Shown piece by piece: positions 8,721 through 16,623 of a DNA stretch of 28,936 nucleotides (positions are counted from its first letter, which is position 1; each line of letters opens with the position of its first letter). Position numbers and translations under genes: made by a program. The notes below the pieces were generated by a model, which had not been told where the DNA came from, ran no database searches, and was given only the letters and a program-made list of their open reading frames with translations. Origin of the DNA: UBA7236 sp964638865 (lineage in GTDB: Bacteria > Bacteroidota > Bacteroidia > Chitinophagales > BACL12). The stretch is from positions 1 through 28,936 of the forward strand of contig CAZXBG010000038.1 in NCBI GenBank assembly GCA_964638865.1, read 5' to 3'.

Positions 8721-8753
8721 TTTGTTTAAAGTCAACTTTTTCAAACACCTTTG
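8721..8753 (+). promoter_or_regulatory. Putative promoter of the flavoprotein gene (TTTG-N21-CACCTTTG)
   Basis: TTTG (8721-8724), a 21-nt spacer and CACCTTTG (8746-8753) fit the Bacteroidota -33/-7 pattern except for C in place of T at the first -7 position. The predicted start of transcription near 8759 leaves a leader of about 15 nt before ATG 8775. The TTG at 8751, which can also open the reading frame, falls inside the -7 box and is therefore unlikely to be a start codon. Confidence 0.5.
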
Positions 8754-8774
8754 TGTTCTGTATCTAAAAATTAC

Positions 8775-9506
8775 ATGTCTATTCTACCTTGGCAAACAGC
8801 CAGACTTCTACATACCATAGATGAATCGCCGTTTGTACGTCGGTTCTTTTTTGAAGCAACCGAAACGGATACTTTCGATTTTATTCCCGGTCAGTTTGTT
8901 ACGCTTGATCTTCCCATTTCTGATCGGCCAAGTAAACGACTGCGCAGTTATACCATTGCCAGCGCACCCGATAAATCCAATAAATTCGAACTCATAATTG
9001 TTTTATTGGAACCCGGCAGCGGATCTCATTATTTATTTGAGAACGCTCATCCCGGCCTTGAAATTAAGTTTCGGGGCCCTTTGGGACATTTTGTTTTGCC
9101 GGAAAAAATTGAAAGAGATATCTGTTTTATATGCACAGGAACCGGAATCGCACCTTTTCGTTCTCAATTGCTCCATTTACACAAACACAAAATTCCAACA
9201 AAACAGATTCACCTCGTTTATGGCTCAAGGTTAACTTCCGATCTTTTATACTATGAGGAAATGAAAAAACTGGAAACGGAATTTCCGGAATTTCAATTTC
9301 ATACCACGCTATCTCGTGAAACTTCTGAAAACTGGCCGGGATCAATAGGATATGTGCATCCTTTATATGAGAAAATTTGCGAATATGGCAAAAGGGATAT
9401 GGATTTTTACCTATGTGGATGGAGAATGATGATAGATGAAGCTAAGGTTCGAATCAAAGAAATGGGTTATGATCAGGAAAGAATTAAACTTGAGATCTAC
9501 GGCTAA
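8775..9506 (+). CDS. FAD-binding oxidoreductase, ferredoxin-NADP(+) reductase-like
   Basis: This 243-aa cytosolic flavoprotein of the FNR superfamily probably moves electrons between NAD(P)H and a small carrier such as ferredoxin or flavodoxin. The FAD domain carries IPGQFVTLDLP (38-48) and the RxY[ST] motif RLRSYTIAS (55-63), with GPLGHF at 101-106. The nucleotide domain carries CTGTGIAPFRS (120-130) and FYLCGWRMMIDEA (211-223). There is no fused 2Fe-2S domain, as in stand-alone Fpr-type reductases. I start it at ATG 8775 (MSILPWQ); an upstream TTG in frame lies in the -7 box. The methyltransferase gene follows at 44 nt but has its own good promoter. The partner carrier is not in the window. 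Confidence 0.9.
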   Translation: MSILPWQTARLLHTIDESPFVRRFFFEATETDTFDFIPGQFVTLDLPISDRPSKRLRSYTIASAPDKSNKFELIIVLLEPGSGSHYLFENAHPGLEIKFRGPLGHFVLPEKIERDICFICTGTGIAPFRSQLLHLHKHKIPTKQIHLVYGSRLTSDLLYYEEMKKLETEFPEFQFHTTLSRETSENWPGSIGYVHPLYEKICEYGKRDMDFYLCGWRMMIDEAKVRIKEMGYDQERIKLEIYG

Positions 9507-9508
9507 AA

Positions 9509-9537
9509 TTGAATAGTTCCTGTTCTTTGTATTTTTG
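9509..9537 (+). promoter_or_regulatory. Putative promoter of the methyltransferase gene (TTG-N18-TATTTTTG)
   Basis: TTG (9509-9511) is separated by 18 nt from TATTTTTG (9530-9537), a perfect TAnnTTTG -7 box. The start codon at 9551 lies 13 nt beyond it. The promoter begins 2 nt after the stop codon of the flavoprotein gene. Confidence 0.6.
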
Positions 9538-9550
9538 CATTCTTTTGAAA

Positions 9551-10294
9551 ATGGACAGCCACAGAACATTTATTGATGACAAAGCAGGATTAAAAACGCT
9601 GCAATCCATTCAACACGCCGGAGCCTTTAACAGATGGATGTACAATCAGATAAAACCTTTTTGTAAGGGAAAAATTCTCGAAATAGGAAGTGGTATTGGA
9701 AACATCTCCCAATTTCTCGTCCATGATGGATTTACTACAACGCTCAGCGACTACAATCAAAGTTATTGCGATATTCTGACAGAAAAATATGGCTCTGAAA
9801 AATTTGTAACCGAAATTATTCGCCTCGATATACTTGATCCCAATTTTGAAAAACAATTCGAAAGTTTTTCCGGATCTTTCGATTGTATTATTGGATTAAA
9901 TGTTATTGAACATGTGGATGACGATATAACTGCCCTTGAAAATTGCAAGAAATTATTGGCGCCCGGTGGAACACTTATCATGTTGGTTCCGGCCTATATG
10001 TGGTTATATAACAGCATAGATATTTCGCTGGGACATTTTAGGCGTTATAACAAAAAAAGTATTCGCACTTTATTCAGCAAAAGCGGATTGCGATCCATTA
10101 AAATGAATTATTTCAATTCTCCGGCTATTTTCGGCTGGTTTATTTCAGGAAGAGTGTTGAAGAATACTACTATTAAAGAAGGTCAAATGAAATTCTATAA
10201 TTTTCTCGTTCCATTATTTAAGTTAGCGGATATGTGCACTTTCAACCGATTTGGCATTTCCCTTATTGTTGTCGGAGAAAAAACATCATCCTGA
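9551..10294 (+). CDS. Class I SAM-dependent methyltransferase
   Basis: This is a 247-aa Rossmann-fold methyltransferase of the UbiG/Methyltransf_11-23 type. Motif I is LEIGSGIGN (43-51), the acidic ribose contact is probably Asp67 (LSDYN), and the mid motif is FDCIIGLNVIEHVDDD (110-125), followed by LLAPGGTLIMLVP (135-147). The conserved SLGHFRRYNKKS (159-170) is typical of a Bacteroidota and lipid/sugar-linked subgroup. The substrate is unknown. It is followed 54 nt later by a GT-C membrane glycosyltransferase gene, which hints at lipid-linked glycan or cell-surface chemistry. I start it at ATG 9551 because the earlier in-frame TTG (9509) is the -33 part of the promoter. It has no signal peptide or membrane segment, although the C-terminal region (220-243) is moderately hydrophobic. 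Confidence 0.88.
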   Translation: MDSHRTFIDDKAGLKTLQSIQHAGAFNRWMYNQIKPFCKGKILEIGSGIGNISQFLVHDGFTTTLSDYNQSYCDILTEKYGSEKFVTEIIRLDILDPNFEKQFESFSGSFDCIIGLNVIEHVDDDITALENCKKLLAPGGTLIMLVPAYMWLYNSIDISLGHFRRYNKKSIRTLFSKSGLRSIKMNYFNSPAIFGWFISGRVLKNTTIKEGQMKFYNFLVPLFKLADMCTFNRFGISLIVVGEKTSS

Positions 10295-10348
10295 TTATAC
10301 CGTTTAAATAATACTGCTTAATTTAACCCCTCTAATCTAAGCAGACCT

Positions 10349-12268
10349 ATGTGGGCATTACTTCCGCTTATTTCCATTTTACTTACTGTAGCTCTCTTAG
10401 AAAAAAAATGCACCTATTTTTTTCGCAACATCCGATTGGCTGTAATTGTCACATTAATTTTTCATGCTGCTTTTGTTTTTTTAAGTACAGAAATATTAAG
10501 CCTTTTTAACTTAATAAATGCAGTCAGTATTAAATTACTTTGGACATTTTTAGTGTTATCACTTTCCATTTATGCCCTTAAAAACAGAACTTCACTTACT
10601 GCCAGAAAGGAATTAAATATTAAAAAATATTTTGAAGAAAACAAACTGCTCACCGGAGCAACAGTATTCATCGTTTTTATAAGTCTTATAACCTGTTTAT
10701 TTGCCTATCCGAATACGTGGGACAGTATGACCTATCATCTTCCGCGGGTGATGCATTGGATACAAAACGGCAATGTTGATCATTATCCCACCCACAACGA
10801 CAGGCAGCTTGGATTATCTCCTTTAGGTGAATATTGTGATCTTCATTTAAAATTATTATCCTCTTACGATCCCCTCGTAAATCTTGTCCAATGGTTTTCC
10901 ATGCTGGGTTCTGTTATCACAAGTTCACTGATAACAAAAGAGTGCGGCGGCAAAAAAAGAATGCAGATAATAGCAGCATTTTTTACCGCTGCAATTCCAA
11001 TGGGCATTTTGCAAAGTAATAGCACACAAAACGATTATGTAGTAGGATTTTTTATTGTTTGCAGTATATTATTTTTATTTAAAAGTATAAAAAGCAATTT
11101 CGCAATAAGTGATACATTGTTATTTATTATTTGTTGTTGCCTGGCTGTAACGGCCAAAGGAACTGCGTTTGTTTTATTACTTCCTGTTGTAATAATATGG
11201 ATAATATTATCCTTAATTAAACTCAAATTTAAGATTTTAAAACCGGCAATAGGTGGCATATTACTCGTAGCAATTTTTTGTTTACCTCAATTTATACGCA
11301 ATGCCAAAACATTTGATCGACCTCTGGGTGAAGATTATAAACTTGCAAGTGAAATTTATGGAATAGCTCCAACACTTTCGAACATGAGTAAAAATGCAGC
11401 CATTCATTTAAAAACTCCTTTTCCACAATTAAACAAGGGAATAGAAAATGCCGTTATTGCCTTTAATGAGTTTATAGACATAAATGTTCAATCCAAAAAA
11501 TACAACTGGCGTTTTACACCCCCTTTTGAAGTTGCATATCTCTCCACTCAAGAAGATTCGGCAGGAAATTTTTTACATGTAATACTATTTTTAATATGTT
11601 TTGTTATCATTCTTTTTAACAAAAAACTGCGAAAAAATACACAGATTATTCTGCTGGTTGTAATTGGCATACTCATGTTTATTACTTTCAGCACCCTTCT
11701 TAAATGGCAAATATGGAATTGCCGGCTCATGTTGCCTATATTTTTGGTGATAACTCCATTTTTAGCATATATGGTGCAAAATATCTCTTCTAAACTGCTA
11801 TTTTATTGTATTATGTTTTTGTTTTTTTGTTCCTCCTGTTTATTTCTTTTTGTAAATCAATCGCGTTTGTGGTTTGGGCCGGAAAGTATTTTCACGGCAT
11901 CGGCAACAGATCAATATTTTAATAATAATGATAAATTAAAACTTCCATTTGTAGAAATTACAGAAATGATTCAAAATAGTGATTCGAAAAACATTGGTTT
12001 TGTAACCAGTGGTGATGCCTGGCAATATCCATTTTGGCTGCTATTGCAACAGATGGAGGATCTGAAGATCCAACAGATCATGGTTAAAAATGCAAGTGCA
12101 AAAATAGAGTCTTCTTATTCTTACAGAACTTATATACCTGATGTAATTATTTCCAATACAATTAACAGCGTGGATACTGTTACATTGCCTTATAAAGACA
12201 ATGTATTCATACTTATTTATAAAAATGAAAATTGGTCGTTGTATAAAAACGCTGCGTCACCGGAATAG
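10349..12268 (+). CDS. GT-C fold (GT39/ArnT-like) membrane glycosyltransferase
   Basis: This is a 639-aa integral membrane protein with about ten or more hydrophobic segments, the first at 1-20 and others at about 30-50, 62-77, 101-119, 200-290 and 400-500. After the third or fourth segment comes WDSMTYHLPR (124-133), with an Asp in the first large periplasmic loop. This fits the catalytic Asp of GT-C enzymes that use polyprenyl-phosphate sugars. YPTHNDRQLGLSPLGEY follows (146-162). The C-terminal 120 residues form a soluble domain, probably periplasmic. The acceptor (protein, lipid A or another lipid) is unknown. It lies 54 nt after the methyltransferase gene on the same strand. Its last 12 nt overlap the end of recO, which runs the other way, leaving no room for an ordinary terminator. 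Confidence 0.78.
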   Translation: MWALLPLISILLTVALLEKKCTYFFRNIRLAVIVTLIFHAAFVFLSTEILSLFNLINAVSIKLLWTFLVLSLSIYALKNRTSLTARKELNIKKYFEENKLLTGATVFIVFISLITCLFAYPNTWDSMTYHLPRVMHWIQNGNVDHYPTHNDRQLGLSPLGEYCDLHLKLLSSYDPLVNLVQWFSMLGSVITSSLITKECGGKKRMQIIAAFFTAAIPMGILQSNSTQNDYVVGFFIVCSILFLFKSIKSNFAISDTLLFIICCCLAVTAKGTAFVLLLPVVIIWIILSLIKLKFKILKPAIGGILLVAIFCLPQFIRNAKTFDRPLGEDYKLASEIYGIAPTLSNMSKNAAIHLKTPFPQLNKGIENAVIAFNEFIDINVQSKKYNWRFTPPFEVAYLSTQEDSAGNFLHVILFLICFVIILFNKKLRKNTQIILLVVIGILMFITFSTLLKWQIWNCRLMLPIFLVITPFLAYMVQNISSKLLFYCIMFLFFCSSCLFLFVNQSRLWFGPESIFTASATDQYFNNNDKLKLPFVEITEMIQNSDSKNIGFVTSGDAWQYPFWLLLQQMEDLKIQQIMVKNASAKIESSYSYRTYIPDVIISNTINSVDTVTLPYKDNVFILIYKNENWSLYKNAASPE

Positions 12269-12973
12269 ATCCTCCAATATTTGAATAGATCTTATTTCTC
12301 CAAATTCAGGTAGGTGCAAACGATAATAATCAAGGAGATAAGCCAGTAATTTTTTTCTGTCCACAGCAGAAATTGATATTTGATCATAATTCTTTAGTTC
12401 GGGATTGATAATTTTTCTCAATACTTCAGACAATTGTTCAGAAATATAATTGGAATATGCCGGAATATTATCTGTAAACAAACCTTCCCTCAGGTCAAAA
12501 TATTTTCTATCTGAAACGGAAGGATAAAATCCAAGATACTTCGACAACGCCAATAAAAACCAAATGTGATGATTTGCAAGGTGTTTATCTGTTTCATCGA
12601 GTTCCACAAAAATTTCAAACAAAAAATGAAATAATTCGGGATAGGCTTCGTGTTCTTTAATTGTTTTATTTATTACTTCAATATAGAAAAGTAAAAGAGA
12701 ACTTTTTACAATATGAAAAGGTAATTCTTTATAGGCATAAAAGTAATTCGCATCATTAATGCGCATAATGTTTCCTGTCTCTTTGTAATACACCACAAGA
12801 TCCAATAAATTTCCATGCTGATAATACACAGCCTTTGATTTTGATTTCGAGGAGCGTGCTCCATTAATAATATAGGTCTGTATCCCGAATATCTCCGTAA
12901 ATATTTTTACAATAATACTCGTCTCCGCATATTTTGTGGTTCTGAAAACAATTCCGCGGGTTTTGTGCAACAT
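12257..12973 (-). CDS. recO: DNA repair protein RecO
   Basis: This 238-aa recombination mediator works with RecR to load RecA on gapped, SSB-coated DNA. The N-terminal OB-fold is recognisable from TRGIVFRTTKYAETSIIVKIFTE (about 5-27) and the following YIINGARSSKSKSKA. The helical C-terminal domain includes LFHFLFEIFVELDETD and FLLALSKYLGFYP. The four-Cys zinc motif found in some RecO proteins is absent, as is common in this phylum. Its stop overlaps the convergent glycosyltransferase gene by 12 nt. It lies 270 nt downstream of porZ on the same strand. A TAACTTTA box (12985-12978) sits only 4 nt before the start codon, which is too close for a normal -7 box unless transcription begins at or inside the gene. 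Confidence 0.93.
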   Translation of the reverse strand: MLHKTRGIVFRTTKYAETSIIVKIFTEIFGIQTYIINGARSSKSKSKAVYYQHGNLLDLVVYYKETGNIMRINDANYFYAYKELPFHIVKSSLLLFYIEVINKTIKEHEAYPELFHFLFEIFVELDETDKHLANHHIWFLLALSKYLGFYPSVSDRKYFDLREGLFTDNIPAYSNYISEQLSEVLRKIINPELKNYDQISISAVDRKKLLAYLLDYYRLHLPEFGEIRSIQILEDLFR

Positions 12974-13113
12974 AATGTAAAGTTAAAGGAAAGGGACTCA
13001 AGAAACAGGAAACAAACGGTGGGATCTGATAAAATTTTGAATAGAAATTGTTTTAACTTAGGCAATAATACCTAAGAAATAGAAAAACATATTGTGGTGT
13101 AAAAAAAGAGGCT

Positions 13114-13149
13114 GCGGATGACGCGGATTTGGCGGATAAATAGGATTTT
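13114..13149 (+). repeat. GCGGAT 9-bp tandem array (4 units, last degenerate)
   Basis: Units start every 9 nt: gcggatgac (13114), gcggatttg (13123), gcggataaa (13132) and the decayed taggatttt (13141). It lies in the recO-porZ spacer (12974-13243), where I see no gene. From memory, GCGGAT-rich elements of this type are dispersed in intergenic DNA of Bacteroidota and other bacteria. Confidence 0.7.
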
Positions 13150-13243
13150 TATGTGCTGGATTAATAAGTTCCCACGAAAATTTAGCACTCACAATTTAAG
13201 CCTCGCGAAAAAAGGAACGCGTTTTCTCATGGTCAGATTTTCA

Positions 13244-15565
13244 TCAATTCACCATCAATATCTTCGCAACAAAAGTTTGAGAGCCATCTTCATTGGAGGA
13301 ATACACTAAATAAACTCCGGTTTGTGCTCTGTTGCCGCCGTAACTTTTTCCATCCCAAATTGCTTGTCCGCCGAGAGCAGTGGTTTCGTATATCATTCTG
13401 CCCGCAACATCGGTTATTTTTATTTCGGCATTTTCGGTTAATCCGTTTATGGCAATTAATCCGGTGTATTCCGGGCGAACTGGATTTGGAAATACAGAAA
13501 CTTTGTCAATTTCTTCCACTCCATCGGTAGCAGTATATCTGTAAGAAATAATTCCATTTGCAGTTCCGAAATAAACATCACCATTAACATCATCTATTTC
13601 AATATTAATTATACTATTTGAAATTAATGGTGAATTATCGGTATTAAAATATAATAACTGTTCTGTTCCGTCGGCACTTATTAAAAATGCGCCACTGTTT
13701 GTTCCTACCCATTTTCTGTTTGCACCGTCAACAGCTATGGTATTTACGATATCGTTTCGCAATAACTGTTCATAAAATCCCCCCAAACTAACCAACGGTT
13801 GTGTTGCATCACCAGCCGTGCTACCGGAAAAAACTTCTGATGGATTATAAAAGATCGTAATCCCTTCGGCAGTTCCAACCCACACTTCTCCTTGTTTGTC
13901 AACAGCAAGACAATTTATATAATTAGTATGCAAATTCCCATTTCCCGCACCCGAACCCAATACTTTTATAAGATCATCACTGTCGTCGTCGAGTGTGAGA
14001 TTTTCATTATAAACTAAAATTCCATTCCCACGCGGTAATTGCACCCACTTGGTATTAAATTCATCAATCTGAATTTGTGCTACCTGATTGCCGATATCAA
14101 CCGGCATGCCGGGATTAATATATTTCCATGTACCATCCGTTCTTTTTACAACCAAAGGATTTACTGCACCAAAATTGGAGATCCATAAATTACCTGTGGC
14201 ATCTAAAGCTAAACCCGCCACGCGATAATTAGTTGGATCGCCGGGCGTTCCGAAAAGATATCCCTGTTTAAATATATTTATGGAATTTGTTTCTTTATTA
14301 TATTCCAATAATCCACCCCCATAGGAACCAAAATAAACAATGCCTTTAAATGGATCAGGTTCTACTGTAATAAAATCGAGTGTAGTATCCAATGCACCAA
14401 AATTGAATTTATTTATAGCAGCCCAATTTCCAAATTGGTCATACTGAAAAAATCCATCCCGATTATATAAATAGATCCATGTTGCATCCGTTTCTCCGGG
14501 AGCCACATATAAGGTACCGTTAAAACTCGCCATGTCCTGAACTTTGCTTGAAGCAGGACCATTCGGTTCGTAATAAGAATAATTATTATCCTTAAATTTA
14601 ACAAGTCCCCGATAACTGTCGGCAATCCAAAGTACTCCTTCTGCATCGAGATCAGCCTGCAAAGTATAAGATAATTGTGTGGACGATTTAATCTCTGTTA
14701 CAGCTCCGTCAGCATCAATCATCAAAACCCTGCAACTATCAGCCGGCTCATCAATTTCTGAAATCTGTGTAATTAACAATTTATCCGTTGTGCTTTTTAA
14801 TTGTTTTGTTATCCAGTCCGCATCTAAAAAGAACTGCTCCCAAACAATGCCGTCATATTTGTAAATGGTATCTGCAACCATAACATATAATACTTCCTGA
14901 AAATTTGTGATAAATTTCACATCACCTTTAGGAAGACCAGCAACACCGCTTAAATTATCCCATTTTGAAAAATCCTGCAAATTTGGTTCATCAAGATCGC
15001 CGCGAAATAAACCGGATACAGAAGCAGCATAAATAAAATTGTTAAATACTGTTGTTTGGTTTACTTTCATATTAGCGCCGACAGTATCTGTAAAAAAATA
15101 AGTAGCCGGACTTTCGCGTTTTTCCAGATCAAAAAGCACTAAACCAAACCCACAGCTCAATATTGCGGTATCACCGATAAAATAGGAATGATAGATATTT
15201 TTATCACCATTAATATTACCTGTTTTGATAAAGGGGAAATTATAGATCTCATTCCCGAATAAAAAATCGATATTGCTATTTGTATAAACGATCACGAGTG
15301 TTTCGCTAATCTTATCATAGTGAATTCCGCGTACTCCAACATCAGAAAACCCGGCGGCTGTACTCAGACGCTCATAACTGTTGTCGGTTTTATTGTAGCT
15401 GAACACAGAAATAGCATTGGCGCTATATACCTTTTCATCCGCATCCAAAACGGAACTAACACCATTATATGGCAGATGTGATTTCCACTGGCCAATGGGC
15501 ACATTTTGACTGAATGAGGAATTTATACCAATAAACGCAGAGAGAACAAGAAAAATTGACTTCAT
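13244..15565 (-). CDS. porZ: PorZ-like T9SS component (beta-propeller protein)
   Basis: This is a 773-aa exported protein. From ATG 15565 the signal peptide reads MKSIFLVLSAFIGINSSFS, and the mature part opens with QNVPIGQWKSHLPYN. A long run of beta-propeller blades follows, including the two-component-regulator-propeller pattern GVRGIHYDK, GLVLFDLE, VLWIADSYRGL, NLWISNFG, GEVWVGTAEGI and RKWVGTNSGA. It ends in a C-terminal domain opening VSVFPNPVRPEYTG. This order and the opening IGQW.SHLPY match PorZ, the surface component that supplies anionic LPS to the PorU attachment complex in type IX secretion. A longer reading from TTG 15619 would add 18 residues that are not signal-like. The next gene on the strand, recO, is 270 nt downstream. 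An alternative is a PorZ paralogue among generic propeller proteins. Confidence 0.85.
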   Translation of the reverse strand: MKSIFLVLSAFIGINSSFSQNVPIGQWKSHLPYNGVSSVLDADEKVYSANAISVFSYNKTDNSYERLSTAAGFSDVGVRGIHYDKISETLVIVYTNSNIDFLFGNEIYNFPFIKTGNINGDKNIYHSYFIGDTAILSCGFGLVLFDLEKRESPATYFFTDTVGANMKVNQTTVFNNFIYAASVSGLFRGDLDEPNLQDFSKWDNLSGVAGLPKGDVKFITNFQEVLYVMVADTIYKYDGIVWEQFFLDADWITKQLKSTTDKLLITQISEIDEPADSCRVLMIDADGAVTEIKSSTQLSYTLQADLDAEGVLWIADSYRGLVKFKDNNYSYYEPNGPASSKVQDMASFNGTLYVAPGETDATWIYLYNRDGFFQYDQFGNWAAINKFNFGALDTTLDFITVEPDPFKGIVYFGSYGGGLLEYNKETNSINIFKQGYLFGTPGDPTNYRVAGLALDATGNLWISNFGAVNPLVVKRTDGTWKYINPGMPVDIGNQVAQIQIDEFNTKWVQLPRGNGILVYNENLTLDDDSDDLIKVLGSGAGNGNLHTNYINCLAVDKQGEVWVGTAEGITIFYNPSEVFSGSTAGDATQPLVSLGGFYEQLLRNDIVNTIAVDGANRKWVGTNSGAFLISADGTEQLLYFNTDNSPLISNSIINIEIDDVNGDVYFGTANGIISYRYTATDGVEEIDKVSVFPNPVRPEYTGLIAINGLTENAEIKITDVAGRMIYETTALGGQAIWDGKSYGGNRAQTGVYLVYSSNEDGSQTFVAKILMVN

Positions 15566-15729
15566 AATACAACATTTATTGGTTTGCGAAGCGGCGGCAA
15601 TATATTTGAAATAGTTCACGTTAGCTAAAAATATTTTTTAAAATAAAAGATATGGATATACGATTCAACGATCTATTTTGCAATAATTTTGTTGAAGCAG
15701 TGTTTTATAGGCATTACTTATCAAGTTAA

Positions 15730-16623
15730 CTATTCAATAAAAACCCTTTTCACCAGTTGCTCCTCTGCATTATTTAATTTCACAACATAAACTCCTTTTG
15801 AATAAATACCCATATCAATAATTGTCAAGTTAGTGGTGATTCTTTTGCTGACTAACTGATTTGCATTTAAATCAAAAATATTTAGTAAAATATTGGGTTC
15901 ATTTGTTTTGATATTAATTGTCTTGCCAAAACTAAAAATGTCTGCCAGTAATAAATTTGTATTCAAAATGTTAACACCTGTCGTGTCACCGATGATGTTT
16001 CCGGCAATAATGCCCACGTCACACTTATTTTCATAGGCATAATCATGAATAATTAGGCGCTTTGTCGAATCTGTTGTTGTACACCTAATCCAACCATAAT
16101 GGATGCAGTCATCATTGCTTAAGAAGCGCACTCCAATTAAGCTGCTGTCCTTTTTATGAGCCCAGTTCCCGAATTGGTATACCCACCCGCCGCCACTGCC
16201 ATAAAACCCAGAACCCATTACCTGAAATCCCCAATATTGAAAACTTAAATCTTCATTAATTGCCTCTCCTAAATTTAATGCATATGGAAAATAAGTTGTC
16301 CCATATCCAGCACCATGTGTCACCATTTCGCCGGCAATTTCATTTTCGATAATTTCCGGACCCGCCCAAATACGATGGCCAAATAACAGAAAGGTAAAAT
16401 AAGTTGTTGCATAAGCATAACTGCCTGATGTTTTCAAAAAAGCAAAATCAAATGTTCCATTATTGTCCATGTCAATTCCGGCAGTTTGTCCGTCAAACTG
16501 AATAGAAATATCAGAATCAATATCTGTATAGATTGCCTGCGCATCTGAATTATTTTGCAACAGTAAAAATACTCCGGCCATGCCGGAGTATTTTTGTATT
16601 GTGAATTTTTTAATATTCATCAT
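15730..16623 (-). CDS. Secreted T9SS cargo protein, function unknown
   Basis: This is a 297-aa exported protein. Residues 1-29 form a signal peptide (MMNIKKFTIQKYSGMAGVF, then a hydrophobic LLLQ and SDAQ). The mature part opens with DIDSDISIQFDG and IDMDNNGTFDFAF, a Ca-like Asp-rich strand pattern. It later has the HYGWIRC motif seen in many secreted beta-sandwich proteins of unknown role (about 175-181), then a T9SS sorting domain (SFGKTINIKTNEPN to the final VKRVFIE). Its start overlaps the stop of the glycoside-hydrolase-like gene by 4 nt (ATGA), so the two are probably an operon with coupled translation. A second ATG follows directly (16620). Codons 11-20 form a strong terminator-like hairpin, described separately, so the amount of this protein may depend on readthrough. 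Confidence 0.8.
   Translation of the reverse strand: MMNIKKFTIQKYSGMAGVFLLLQNNSDAQAIYTDIDSDISIQFDGQTAGIDMDNNGTFDFAFLKTSGSYAYATTYFTFLLFGHRIWAGPEIIENEIAGEMVTHGAGYGTTYFPYALNLGEAINEDLSFQYWGFQVMGSGFYGSGGGWVYQFGNWAHKKDSSLIGVRFLSNDDCIHYGWIRCTTTDSTKRLIIHDYAYENKCDVGIIAGNIIGDTTGVNILNTNLLLADIFSFGKTINIKTNEPNILLNIFDLNANQLVSKRITTNLTIIDMGIYSKGVYVVKLNNAEEQLVKRVFIE
16565..16595. terminator. Perfect 14-bp hairpin, terminator-like, inside a coding region
   Basis: AAAAATACTCCGGC (16565-16578) and GCCGGAGTATTTTT (16582-16595) are perfectly complementary around a 3-nt loop. The stem has a GC core flanked by A- and T-runs, so it looks like an intrinsic terminator in either direction. It lies 25-55 nt past the stop codon of the glycoside-hydrolase-like gene, the expected place for that gene's terminator. 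It also forms codons 11-20 (KYSGMAGVFL) of the next gene's signal peptide. Attenuation of the downstream gene is an inference. Confidence 0.7.

Noticed and set aside
9446..9455. GGTTCGAATC, a tRNA T-loop-like string
   Set aside because: It is inside the flavoprotein gene (codons for KVRIK) and no acceptor stem or anticodon arm surrounds it.
13205..13226. CGCG...CGCG symmetry just past the porZ stop
   Set aside because: CGCG is self-complementary and common by chance; the stem is 4 bp with a long loop and no proper T-run after it.
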